Shown: positions 1-10,460 of the stretch, piece after piece
How positions within the stretch are numbered: the stretch's first letter is position 1
Layout of the letters: every line of letters starts with the position of its first letter
NCBI GenBank assembly: GCA_963513935.1
Contig: OY740773.1
Coordinates: 103,959,291 to 104,023,290, forward strand
Length of the DNA: 64,000 nucleotides
DNA from: Aphrophora alni
Taxonomy: Eukaryota; Arthropoda; Insecta; Hemiptera; Aphrophoridae
Direction: 5' to 3'
Notes under the pieces: model-generated
Databases searched by the model: none
The model's input: only the letters and a program-made list of their open reading frames with translations
Told to the model about the DNA's origin: nothing
Translations under genes and position numbers: made by a program

Positions 1-894
1 CTACCATAGATAAAAATAGCAGTCGTTAACGTGATTGTATTAAGGTAGCTAAAAGGAAATTGCATCTCCCACCTCCTTCACTTTATTGTTATTTGAGAAT
101 CTTCTCAGGTCAGGGGAGCATCAATTATTTAGGAAACAAAATTGAAGCCATATACAATAGTGAAAATTTTGAATAAAGTGCAGTATGCAGGAAACTTCAA
201 CTCGATGTAGAATTCATAAGTCTAATGATAGTGTCATGAATTGAAACTTATGACTATCGAAACTAATATAATAAAATGTGCTTAGACAGCTTTCGAAGTA
301 GTTCAACTTGTTAAAACAAATCAGAAAAAAGTCAAATAAATTCAAAGCAAAATATACTTTAATAAGTTAACTCAAGTATAATTTGATTGTTTAAAGAATT
401 TTAAACTAGAGTTTATAGTAATCTAGGATTGAAGTTAAAGAATTTTGTCTTAAGAATCGTCTTAAGAATTTTGTTTTTAGAAAGAGTAGTTAAAAGGAGA
501 ATTAGTAAAAGTGATTTGTAAGGAATACCCAATAAAACTTCCGAAATCTCAACCTAAAAATATATATTAGTTTTAAAGAGAACAAGTTCAAATGTCAAAA
601 GGTGTGTATGTGTATGTGTAAGTGAATGAAATTTATTCAGAGTTATCAAATTTAATCTTTCACTGTTGTAATTATTCAAACTTGAATCAATATAGTAGTT
701 CAAACAATTTGCCTCTATTTTCTATTAACCTTAATCAATGATTAAGCTAAGGATGTTGATTCTAGGTGCGAGAATCTGGTGGAGCTCCCAAATTTCGAAG
801 CTGCACTATATTTCGAACTATGTAAATAGTTTTTAAAATTAATAAATTAAATTAAAATGAATTACCATCACAATGATCAATAGTGATTTTTCTC
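1..894. other. AT-rich non-coding DNA, nothing recognised
   Basis: No open frame of useful length, no coding-like composition and no recognised repeat was seen on either strand. It is presumably intergenic or deep intronic. Confidence 0.6.
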
Positions 895-935
895 TTCGCT
901 ACAGCTGTTTCAGCTATTCAACCATTATCAAGTAA
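895..935 (-). other. Degenerate hammerhead-like retroelement hairpin
   Basis: Read on the minus strand, this stretch has GAAAC followed by the palindrome ACAGCTGT and then AGC. This is the same block seen at 34060-34103. The upstream CTGANGA part is degraded to TTGATAA. It looks like a relic of a Penelope/SINE-type tail with a hammerhead-like core. No ribozyme activity is implied for this copy. Confidence 0.3.
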
Positions 936-1190
936 TGCTGGAATTTGTCCGTTGTCATAAGTTGTAAATTGATGAACTTTAACATAGCCAACTAATGAGA
1001 TGATGGAAATTTGTGAAACTATGGTGAAGTGTGACAGTATTTAAATTTTATTATTTCTTCCCCTGAGTGGATTTTTTCAAATGTACTATAGATGCGGTTT
1101 ATATACTGTCACTTATTATCTATGAAAATTGTTGTGTTCACACTTCATGTTAGGTTTACAATAACAATTTATTTAAACTTCCAATGAGGA

Positions 1191-1275
1191 GTAGCATAGT
1201 TCAGTTGGCAGAGCGTGAACTTATCTCGCTGCAGTTTGTATTAGTAAAACCACAGGTTTGAGCTCGGATGTTGCT
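1191..1275 (+). repeat. tRNA-like SINE head (pol III A and B boxes)
   Basis: An A-box-like block (TAGTTCAGTTGGCAGAGCG, 1198-1216) is followed 38 bases later by a B-box-like block (GGTTTGAGCTC, 1255-1265). That is the order and rough spacing of a tRNA gene internal promoter. The arms do not fold into a clean cloverleaf and the B box departs from GGTTCGANNCC, so a working tRNA gene is unlikely. A tRNA-derived SINE head or tRNA pseudogene fits best. The SINE body and tail cannot be delimited from one copy. Confidence 0.5.
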
Positions 1276-1634
1276 GTTGAGTTTTTCATCTACATTGCGT
1301 TTTGTGTTTCCTACTCTACTGTCATCATTAATTAGTCATAATAGGCATGAAGTAAAGATGGTAAGCACCAAAAAAAAAAGAAACTTTCAGATAATTAGGT
1401 CTGGTGTTTATAGAATAATCACTGTCTTTCCTCTGATTGTCTGATTTTATTGCGTTTAATATAGGAAACACAAATGCATAATGAATATGGCTCCTTTTGC
1501 CTTACAGTATTTTGAACTTTGCCTCTCAATAGAATCCAGAAAAGTCGCTTCATCCTTGTTTCTCCTTATTTAGATCTTACAGACCAGTAAGTGATCCTTG
1601 ATAATAGAATATAAGTAATGATCTAAACATAGTA
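1276..1634. other. AT-rich non-coding DNA, nothing recognised
   Basis: This stretch lies between the tRNA-like sequence and the pogo-type element. No gene or repeat signal was recognised. Confidence 0.5.
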
Positions 1635-2586
1635 CAGTAAACACTCTCTGATCCGGATCTCTGATATCCGGAAACTCCGATATCCGGCCGTCGAATGGCA
1701 TCGTATAAAAAATAATAAAAATACAATTTTCTATACAAAAATAATATTTTCGGGCCGAATAGTAGTGAACGATGTTTTTGAGCTGGGCACTGGGCAGTAG
1801 TGCGGTTCGGATTCAACAACAAAAACAAATCATGACTCATTGCGAAGCTTTTCAAGTACTTGAACAGCCGATACACTACGTGGAAGAACAAGAAGAATCC
1901 TCACCGGCCGATCTCCTTCTTTTTCGTAGATGGAGAGATATTACATCTAAGAAGCGTGTTCAACGAGCCAAGCAAGCTACCATTACATCTTTTTTAAATA
2001 AAAACTGACGTGAGTACAAATTACTGTACTGTAATGAAAACTAACATTTATCGTACATTCATCAAAATTTCACGTGTACAATCCTGTACGTATTTATTGT
2101 ACTGTTTTATTTTCTAATCTTCATTTTTCGTTTGATATTTTTAGTTAACACTGTAGACCTAATTAATTGTTGTTTGTATACTTTATGTTGAGCCTCATTC
2201 AGCTTAAAATAAATAGAATTTTAATAGCTATATAATATTTATTTAATTAACCTACCTTTTGTTGTTTTGGTACTTTTGTTACCGGTTACCGTACCGGCAA
2301 ACTACGGCAAATTACATAATAGTACAGTTAAAACGTAACGTCTATATATTACAGTAATTTGAAAAACCATAGTGAATTTTTAGAATACTGTGGTAAAGCT
2401 ACAATTTATCGTAAGCGCAACGTGTTTTAGCGCTAAAAACGTAAATTTGCTACGTTTTGTTCACGTTTAAAACCACTTTAACTATATAAAAATTGCCACC
2501 CCGAGATCCGGATTTTTCGATATCCGGATTTTTCGATATCCGGATCGGCCGGTGCCACATTAATCCGGATTAGAGAGTTTTTACTG
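1635..2586 (+). mobile_element. pogo/Tigger-type DNA transposon remnant (TA target site)
   Basis: The ends are inverted repeats. The left end begins CAGTAAACACTCTCTGATCC and the right end, reverse-complemented, begins CAGTAAAAACTCTCTAATCC, about 24 bp with two mismatches. Each end is directly flanked by TA (1633-1634 and 2587-2588), the expected duplication for the Tc1/mariner superfamily. CCGGAT and GATATCCGGA motifs recur just inside both ends. At about 950 bp it is roughly half the length of an autonomous Tigger. It keeps only the C-terminal end of a transposase (1772-2008), so it is an internally deleted copy. Confidence 0.85.
1772..2008 (+). pseudogene. Tigger/pogo transposase C-terminal remnant
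   Basis: The 78-residue frame ends with LLLFRRWRDITSKKR, a few residues, then KQATITSFLNK. A basic RWRD..xKKR block followed by KQxTIxxFxxK just before the stop is characteristic of the C-terminus of Tigger/jerky-type transposases. The DDE catalytic core and the N-terminal CENP-B-like DNA-binding domain are absent. It sits inside the TA-flanked element at 1635-2586 in the expected orientation. The start Met is only the first available one in the remnant, not a genuine start. The remnant cannot be catalytic. Confidence 0.7.
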
Positions 2587-2588
2587 TA

Positions 2589-3274
2589 TGTATGTTGTAA
2601 AAAGTTGAGATTTCAGATTTACAGGGGAAAAAAATGGAATTAAACAAAGTTGTTAGTGAATCAAAAAATTGGATGATTTTATAGTTTCAACAGATGTTCG
2701 GTAATTTAAATTTTATATAATCGATTATAGAATGCTTTAGACTTTGTAAAAAATTGGCATATTCTACAAAATCTGTAAAACCATCGATAATATATTTATT
2801 AGGTAAAAAATCTGAAAATTAAATATTTAGTTTGACCTTTCTCAACGATAATAAATATAATACACATTTTAACTAAGTTATGCTTAATTATCAAAGATAT
2901 TTCAAGGTCAACTTCTCCATTCTCAGTGATAATTAGCCACAACTAACTAATTACAACCAATCTATTGGAATGTGCTTGACTGTGTGATGTTTGGCTAGCT
3001 TTAGATCCTTGAGAAAAGCTTTATATTATTGTATATGTTAATATAATTAATTATAAATAAGGATCCCAACCTACATTGCATTCTAATATAATATAAAATT
3101 ATCTTCATTTTAATGTTTATTATGGAATAATAGTTTTGTGAGACTCTTGTTACTTGTAATCTTTGTTATTTAGTTGATTAAGTATAAATCTTAAGCTCCG
3201 TCCACTATTGTCAAAATCATAATTATCAAAATATTGTATTAGCCACCATTAATATTTCCATACAAGAACTGTTT
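2589..3274. other. AT-rich non-coding DNA, nothing recognised
   Basis: No supported gene or repeat was seen. Short open frames here are what chance predicts in AT-rich sequence. Confidence 0.5.
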
Positions 3275-3524
3275 TATAAGTCAGTGTCACCCTCGGAGCA
3301 GGGGTTTCACAATCCCAAAGCACTCTAGTTGAATCTGCACCTTTTTTCATATAGTTTTGAGTTAGATCCCTCTAAACTTTCCTTTCAGGTCTCTGTTGAC
3401 CAACTCTTGTTCTCTTCCGATCCTGACGCTGTTAGAGTATATTCGAGGGCTAGGAGTCTTTTTTATGTTCTTTTCTTTTTCTTTTTTTAAAGGTAATGAT
3501 GACTGAGAGGTTTTTCATCTTTAA
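3275..3524 (+). repeat. Dispersed repeat family A, copy 1, 5' part (interrupted)
   Basis: Shared blocks include caactcttgttctcttccga, 'gctgttagagta', 'tgttcttttctt' and 'gagaggtttttca(t/c)ctttaaa'. The same order recurs at 5150-5400, 40040-40225, 55705-55980 and 63627-63835. It is non-coding. Here the copy is cut at its TTAA (3521-3524) by a piggyBac-like element and resumes at 4389 with 'ttaaacaacaagaaaaa', matching the uninterrupted junction 'tttaaacaacaa' of copy 2. A SINE or the 3' end of a LINE are possible identities; I do not recognise the family. Confidence 0.7.
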
Positions 3525-4388
3525 CCCTTTGCGATCGGAAGGCCAGTAGGAGTGGCCACAACGCAGTCAGCAGCCACTCGGAATTCTTTCCGCATAAATT
3601 GGTTCCGGCGGTTGGACGGCCAGCTGTACTGGCCACGCTCCACTCCGCGTCAACTCGGCATTCATTATGTCGGCTTTCTCCCGGCAGCTCGGAATTGTTT
3701 TCAATGAAAACCTGCAATGTTAGCATAGGGGATTTAAATTGTAATAAATCAATTGTAATTTTATACTGCTGTTTTATTGAATCTCGAAAACAAATAAGAT
3801 ATTGAATTATGACATACATTTGTTTGAAAATTGAAAGTGAAATGAATTACTTATTTACTAAACGTGTAAAACGTACATCTATTTGTCACTCATACAAACG
3901 ATAAGTCAGTATTGTGTTTTAATCTTCTTTAATTTTTTTCACTGAGTGGTATTTTTCAAAACATTCACCCATAAGAAGTCCAGGATTGTTTGAAGTAGTT
4001 TTACAAAAAAACTTTCTTCTTTTTCTTGTCTCCTATCGCTACACACTGCACAGTACTTTGTTTTACCTTAGTTTACCACAATTTTTACGATATAATGTTG
4101 CAAACCTGCTGATCATTTAGTTCAATAATTCCTCACAAGTTTGCAGCACTCTACAGACATCATACCATAGTTTGAATATTACAAACGATAACATACATTG
4201 TTGGCCAGTCCTGCTGGACGCCCGAGTGTTCGTTGGATTTCATGTTGGCCAGCACCACTGGCCGTCCGATCGCAAAAGACAACTGCTGCTGAAAAAATCC
4301 GACTTGCCATGCGAATGGTGGCGGCCAGTAGAGCTGGCCGTGCGATCGCTGAGGAATGGCGGCAAATATCCATCCCGATAGCAAAGGG
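3525..4388. mobile_element. piggyBac-like non-autonomous element with internal palindromes
   Basis: It is flanked by TTAA on both sides (3521-3524 and 4389-4392), the piggyBac target. The terminal repeats are CCCTTTGCGATCGG on the left and, reverse-complemented, CCCTTTGCTATCGG on the right, which matches the CCCT-start pattern of many piggyBac-like elements. The 864 bp hold no transposase frame. Overlapping short frames here are side effects of GC-rich inverted subterminal repeats. Five interrupted palindromes GGCCA-N7-TGGCC lie near the two ends at 3541, 3618, 4203 (last arm imperfect), 4247 and 4323. The insertion point is inside repeat family A, and other copies show the empty site. Confidence 0.8.
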
Positions 4389-4410
4389 TTAAACAACAAG
4401 AAAAAGATAA

Positions 4411-5149
4411 TGTATGACTTAGAAATGAAAATAATTTTTTTTCTGCCAAAACGATTTTTCAAACCCTGTCTTCCAAAAAAATATGATTTCTCAAACTTTG
4501 CAAAATAGGTGTTTGTTTCAGCGATGACCTGCTCATTTGTGCGAATCTTTTTCTATCAAGTTATTTCTTCATGTTTGAATGAGAAAGAAGTCGCAAGGGT
4601 AACAATTTGGAGAATAGAGTGAGTTTGTAGCAGAATTTAACAATTAATTATGGCCATGAAAATTGTAGATTTGTGAGCTGGTGAATTGTGATTTTTTTTC
4701 CCTTCTTTTTTTCAGTAAGTGGGGCTATGAAATTGATCCAATAAATAATACATATAAGACTGTCCTTTCATTGTTTTGAACTTTACCAGGATGTCAATTC
4801 AATTGTGACATGATTCGAGAATGTCCCAGGTGCTCAGTGTCATTCAAGCTTGTACGATCACACTTAAATTTAGTCAATCAAACTCTGCGATGGGGCATAG
4901 TCCCCATAATAGTATTTTAGGTTTCTTTCGTTTCCACATTACAATTTCAATTACAATTTTCCATTCAAAAAAGAAAAACACAAAATTTGATTAGCACACG
5001 AAATTTCTTTTTTTCTATTTCAGCAAAGAAACACAAACACACAAACCAATCCGCTTTCAAATGATGTCAAAAATTTCTATGAGGACGGATCTTCTGTATG
5101 TATACCTGTATAAAATGGTAAACATATAAGTTGGAACTAAATTTGTCAT
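4411..5149. other. Non-coding DNA, nothing recognised
   Basis: No coding signal or recognised repeat was seen between the two copies of repeat family A. Confidence 0.5.
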
Positions 5150-5400
5150 TTAAGCATCTCTTATCAACGTCTCCTTTAGGGGTTATTATAATGAGAACTG
5201 GTGAGACAATCCCGAGGAATCTAGATTTTTTTTATGTAGTTTGGATATTTTTCCTATCTGATTTCTCTTGACCAACTCTTATTATCTTTCGACCCTGATG
5301 CTGTTAGATTTTTTGAAGGCTTTGGAGTCTTTATTTTATATTCTTTTCTTATAAGGCAATGATGACGGCAAGGTTTTTCACCTTTAAACAACAACAAAAG
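5150..5400 (+). repeat. Dispersed repeat family A, copy 2 (uninterrupted)
   Basis: This copy runs through 'ccaactcttattatctttcg', 'gatgctgttaga' and 'ggtttttcacctttaaacaa' without a break. It therefore shows the pre-insertion structure of the site occupied by the piggyBac-like element in copy 1. Confidence 0.7.
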
Positions 5401-6164
5401 AACAAATCAAAGTCAATGAATGACTAATCGAACTGCTCTTGTATATTTAAAAAAATAGATTTCATGTATATGAAATATACTTAGATTTGTTTGCATGTTT
5501 TTTGTAATTATTCTATATTCTGTTAACAGTTGAAGGCTCGAGAAATTAGGCTTCACCCACTATGCTTGCTATAAATATGTGGGATAGTGCATTCCCTAGG
5601 TTAATTATAGTTTGTTTATTGTTGCTAATGTATTTGTTGAGGATGGTGAAATTGTTGTTGAAATGTGTTTGATAATTATACATTAGATTGTGAGAATTTG
5701 TGTCCTATTTATAATTCCTAGAAGATATGTTTAGTCACAAGTCCAGCTCTATTTTTATTCAACTCTTTCCAAAACATAAAAGGAATAGAGAAAATTAATG
5801 ACAGTGTTTTGAATACTGACCTAGGAGTTAACAAACAAATTGCATTATATTAGTAGGCCTACATTACATTATCTACCATGCTGTTATAAGATAACACTCT
5901 GCATCATTTGTTTTATCGTATCTCTCTATTATTTAATGTATATAATTGTGTGTTTTTCATACAATAGTGCCACATACTTTTTATTCATTAAATGAGTGAT
6001 TTTGATAATAAAATGCTATTTAATTTATAAGTACTATAAGTATAGTATACAATGTGCAAGTTCAAATATAGACTAGTGGCTTATTTCAGCAGTAATTATA
6101 ACTAGAGAATAAACCTATCCTTTATCTTTAAAAACTTGATGTAAGAAAGTTTCCCACATGTAGA
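5401..6164. other. Non-coding DNA, nothing recognised
   Basis: No supported gene, RNA or repeat was seen here. Confidence 0.5.
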
Positions 6165-6530
6165 TAGCATAGGGAAAGGTATGTGGTGGTTCGAAAAAAT
6201 AAATGTTGAGTTTTTGTGAATATGTTCGTTTTGAGGTTCCTTCAGAATGTCTGTCATTCGTATGTGCTCGACAACCAAAATGTATGACCAAATTTGCTAT
6301 GTGGACATATTTTTGCCATATCTCAGGACATTTTTTTTCCTTAATTTTTTTTTAGAACAAAATTTAGGAGTAGCCGTAATTAAAAAAAAAAAAACGATTT
6401 CCTAAAAATACTCCCAACAATTTTGCTCAAGTGTAGCCTCTATGACCTAAACAAAACATGTTGGTCACAATTTCTCCAAAAATATCTGTTTGTGAGTTAT
6501 CGATAAAAAATTAAACAATGGGGCTGTATA
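6165..6530 (+). repeat. Dispersed repeat family G, partial copy 1
   Basis: This is the 5' part of a non-coding repeat of about 700 bp. Landmarks are a 'ttgagtttttgtg' block, 'ttttgaggt(t/c)c', a 'cca(a/c)atttg' block, 'ggacatatttttgccatatct', and then poly-A-prone segments with 'ctctaaggacctaaa'-like text. It also occurs at 8015, 37365, 38925, 40855 (minus) and 54955. This copy stops near 6530, where 'attaaccct' begins unrelated sequence. Confidence 0.6.
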
Positions 6531-7119
6531 AATTAACCCTTACGGGTGGTCCATCTGTGCGCCATGTGTAATTACCGTTAGTCTACTGGCACATCCTGTG
6601 GTTTATTTATTGTTCACTTTTATATGCTATAATTTTTATATACATAATTCAAAATCAATATTTTTGTGTTGCCAATTTTTATATAAATGTATTTATTTTA
6701 TGTCAAATAACTGCACAACCTGTTGTTCTGAGCACCCGTGTCTACACCTCAATGATTGTTTTTTAATAACCATTTCTTTTATTATTATTATTACATTCAC
6801 ATTTACATAGTATTTTTCATAGTTTATATATATAATATTCTGAAAATCTTTGTTTTACTTTCTCATAAAAAATCAATGTGTATGTGAGTAAGTACATATG
6901 TTCACTATAAAAGTAAGATACAACAAAGACCTGACCTGATTTAACTTAAAATGACCAACACCCACAATATTTTTTATAGATTTATTTATGAAAAAAATAA
7001 TAGTTGGAGAGTTGTTTAACCTTTATATGCAGCATTTTTTGTTCTAGGGAAGAGTATTAATTTAAATAAAACATTTTGAAACATAGCAAAATATTTTTAC
7101 TGATAAAAATTAGCAACTT
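6531..7119. other. AT-rich non-coding DNA
   Basis: The start ('ttaacccttacggg') resembles the left end of a piggyBac-like element, but no matching right end was found. The 70-codon frame at 6598-6810 has low-complexity composition and no family resemblance. Confidence 0.45.
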
Positions 7120-7179
7120 TATAGTGTATTGTGTAAGTTTTTAATGAAAAATAAAATTTTTAGTAAACAATTGATGAGA

Positions 7180-7210
<31 letters not shown>

Positions 7211-7275
7211 TTATTATTCATCAATTGTTTACTAAAAATTTTATTTTTCATTAAAAACTTACCCAATACATTATA
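7120..7275. repeat. 58-bp near-perfect inverted repeat around an (AT)n core
   Basis: The arm 7120-7177 pairs with 7218-7275 with two mismatches visible, at the outer end (tatagtgtattgtg versus tataatgtattggg). The 40-base centre is mostly (AT)n. Transcribed or extruded, it would form a long hairpin. No coding content or target-site duplication was noted. Confidence 0.85.
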
Positions 7276-7299
7276 CTATTATCCTATACTATGTACACT

Positions 7300-7380
7300 G
7301 AGCAAGGACCCACCATTTGAATATTACATTTAGAGAATCTGTTTACATTAGATTGTATGATGAGGCTTGGTAAGTACCAT
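7300..7380 (+). repeat. Fragment of dispersed repeat family F
   Basis: The block 'attacatttagagaatctg' followed by a 'ttgtatgatga'-like stretch matches the distal end of family F at 33380-33450 and 51520-51600. Only this end is present. Confidence 0.45.
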
Positions 7381-8014
7381 GATGATTAAGTTAGCTATTA
7401 GTTCTTGATATCCTTATCAGTATGATAACATTACTAATTACTATTATTAGGTTATATTAATTCTCCCTGTATTTTAAATAGGATTTTTTTCAAACTTTTG
7501 AATGATGTATCAGTTTTGAATGTTTTGTAAAAACATATTTTCCTTGACTCCACAACAAAAGAGACTTTTTTTAAATGATTGGTCGGAAATAGAGTTTAGT
7601 TTACGCTATTTTTGGTTAAGTTACGAAATATTATTATGTACAAATATTAAGTTACAAATGGTTTTACGTTTATTTTTACTTTCATATTTATTATTTATAA
7701 CAGTGTTTTAGAATTTAAGGGGGGAGGAACATTGAAAAATCGAGAAGCAAGCTATCTTGTATACGATGCAATTTTTAACCATGATGAAATCTTTTGTTTA
7801 GATATCATCAATCTAACTAAACCTTTGTACCCAACTTAGTTTCAATCAGTTTAGCTTTGCCCAAGGACAATATTGACTACATATAGTCACTTATATGCGA
7901 TTGTTTTCAATGAGTAAGTCTTTCAGATGAAAGTTAGAAAATAAAAGATATGAATGCGCAATATTCTTTTCTTCATAGAAACTATTGGAGACAGGATTTT
8001 GTGGCATCATCTTT
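7381..8014. other. AT-rich non-coding DNA, nothing recognised
   Basis: It includes a 63-codon frame at 7520-7711 with no recognisable motif, typical of chance frames in this composition. Confidence 0.5.
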
Positions 8015-9140
8015 CAACTTAGTATGGAGAGAGTTATGCGACTGCTCAAATAATTGATGTCTAGTTTTTTGCAAATATGACTGTATTGAAATTCCACCTT
8101 GTTTTCGACATAGTGATTTTTTGAATGATGTCTGATGTCATTATGTGCAGTACTTTATAGACCAACCAAGGACCGATTTTAATCAAATTTGGTAATGTCA
8201 GTATATTTTGGCCATATCTGGTTCTTTTTTTTCATATTCACAACTTAAAATTTTCGGGTAATTCCCATAAGAAAAACAGTCAAAATTATGATTTTCTCCA
8301 AAACTGCTATAAAAATTTTGATCAAATTTTGCCTCTAAAGGACCTAAAACTAAACATGCTATCCTAAAAAATTGATAGATTATGAGTTATCGGTAAAAAA
8401 AAAACAGTCAAAAATCAGTCATGAAGGTGTTGTAAATAAATAATTAATCAATCACGCTACCGATTTCATTAAAATGTTAGTGAGATATGAAAATAATGCC
8501 TCAAACTGGTGTGAAAAAATGTAAGTAAAGAAAAAATTACAGTTTAGGAATAACTGGTAAAAAAACAATTCCCCCGGTCCCAATCTATAAAATTGAAATA
8601 AAAATAAACTTAAACTAATTGCACCAAAAATGTTTGGTAGTTAGAATAAAAAAAAAAAAAAAATGTAAAAGCACCTTCACTGCTGTCACATTATAAGCTC
8701 AATTTTTAATCAAATACAATTCACGCTGTCATGTGTACAGCACAAGATAATCAAGTTTAGGCTCTTATTTTAAATATATAGATAGTGTCCATGGTTCATT
8801 CACATTGATTGACAATTACCGAACTGACATTTCGGTAACGATTAATTTTGTAAATAATTATTAAGCTTGACTTGAGATATTTAAAAATTAAAATAAACTT
8901 TAACACATGTCCCACAAATATGTTTATTAAATCAAACACGTTTCACTGACAATGTTGTCATCTTCAGAGTTATAGTTTAATTATCGTCGCTTATGCGTCA
9001 CTAAAGATGGCGACATTGTTGTTGAAACATATTCCATTTAATATAAATAAATTTGTGAGAAATTTTTATTAGTTTGGTTCATTTTTATTTGATTTTGGAG
9101 ATGGGTGAGTGGGAAAGTTTGTGAAATGTTTTTTACAGAA
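8015..9140 (+). repeat. Dispersed repeat family G, long copy 2 with internal insertion
   Basis: It carries the family G order: 'ccgattttaatcaaatttgg', 'ggccatatctgg', 'atgagttatcggtaaaaa', 'aggaataactggtaaaaa', and a terminal block 'gatgggtgagtgggaaagttt' (about 9100-9122) that also ends copies at 38520, 39505 and 55585. A fold-back sequence (8911-9059) interrupts it shortly before the terminal block. No open frame is conserved between copies, so it is a non-autonomous repeat of unknown class. Confidence 0.65.
8911..9059. repeat. Inverted-repeat insertion with paired hammerhead-like cores
   Basis: The arms 8911-8967 and 9001-9059 are imperfect inverted copies (about 57 bp). Each arm carries the same signature read outward. 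On the minus strand it is CTGAAGA, then the hairpin TGACAA/TTGTCA, then GTGAAAC. On the plus strand it is CTAAAGA, then a weaker hairpin, then TTGAAAC. This resembles fold-back remnants of Penelope-like terminal repeats. The two extra bases before GAAAC depart from a canonical hammerhead. Confidence 0.45.
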
Positions 9141-10460
9141 TTTATTTCCTTTGAAGGAAGATTTATTACATTTAATAAGATCACTATTTACATTGCAGTT
9201 CCTTTATTTTACAACTTAATTCCTGTTAGGCTCATGGAATAAAGAAGCCATAAACTGTGCAGAGGAATCCATATAGTTTAGTTTTCATTGACTTGGCAAC
9301 ATTTATATATATTTTTTTTAATGCAAAAGCAAACGAACAATTGATGTTATAAAATTAGTAAACAGTACTCAAATATTTCACTAACTTTTTCTTACATATT
9401 TTTGGCCAATGTCCTGAGAGTAGGCATATTGCCAACCATAACTCTTATCTGCTGATCATTTTGAATTTCTTAATTCTTTTACTGTAGAAAGTAATTAAAC
9501 TTTTATCAGTGGCAGCTCAAGATGTACGAGAGGAGTGAAGAGGCTACAGATTATTGTCAGAAATTAAATAAACATAAGAGCAATAATAATAACAATTGTA
9601 ATGAAGGCTATCCAATTTGGTATCAGCAATGTTATATTTAGGCCTAGCCTAGGCTAGGATCTACATTTTGGATAATATACTGCTTTGGCCCAACCCCGTT
9701 TGAAGCCTAAACCCCCAGATTTGCCCATACACCGTTACGGTTCCCAGTTTTGAAGAGATTAATTTAACTTTAAACACATTACCGAATTAAAGTTAATTAC
9801 TAATTAAACACTTGCACAACACAAACACGAGTTATCAACAGAGTCGAACATTAGCATTACTCATTGTCAAACTCGTCTCATTTAAATAGTAAATTAACGG
9901 ATCCAAGTTTGGGATTAGACTGCCGGAAAAACCTCGAAGCCATGACCTTGATTAATTAAACACTCATGGTGTAATTTGGAAAATAGTTTTACAACCAAAA
10001 TTAATTTGAAACAGGCAATAACACCACATCTGTGTATATGGACTGATTACCTCTCATGTTTGATTAGTGTGGTCTCCTCAACCTACCTACCAAGTCAGCT
10101 GTTTCATACTAAGGACAGTCTGGGTTAGTCAAAAATGGATTCTGGTCTAGTAGGTGCCCGAGCTCAGTGACACACTGTCACATAATGAATGCAAGTACTG
10201 TATATACCTTGTTACATTTTATGACTTTAATATAAGGTCAATTCTTCTGACTTTCAATTTTGTGAATTTATTTTATAAAATCGTTCCATATTTATCATTT
10301 CATTTAGGAATTCCTTTTCGACAAATATTTTTAAAAATTTTGGTTATGTAACCTTTATTTTATTTTATTCCAAACTGTATTTACTTTCAATCAAGACACA
10401 GGTTTTTCATTATAAAACTATCTTTTTTATCATAGTGAAAATTAGATTTTAAATTCAAAC
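9141..10460. other. Non-coding flank left of the satellite
   Basis: No gene, RNA or recognised repeat was seen. The 65-codon frame at 10154-10351 shows no family resemblance. The sequence is single-copy in appearance up to the sharp satellite boundary at 10461. Confidence 0.5.

Noticed and set aside
1191..1275. Functional tRNA gene
   Set aside because: A and B boxes are recognisable, but the acceptor, anticodon and T arms do not pair properly.
4160..4462. Several overlapping frames in the piggyBac-like element as a transposase
   Set aside because: Frames are open on both strands through the GC-rich palindromes and show none of the piggyBac DDD motifs.
6525..7030. Third piggyBac-like element starting 'ttaacccttacggg'
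   Set aside because: No matching right end with GGGTTAA was found downstream.
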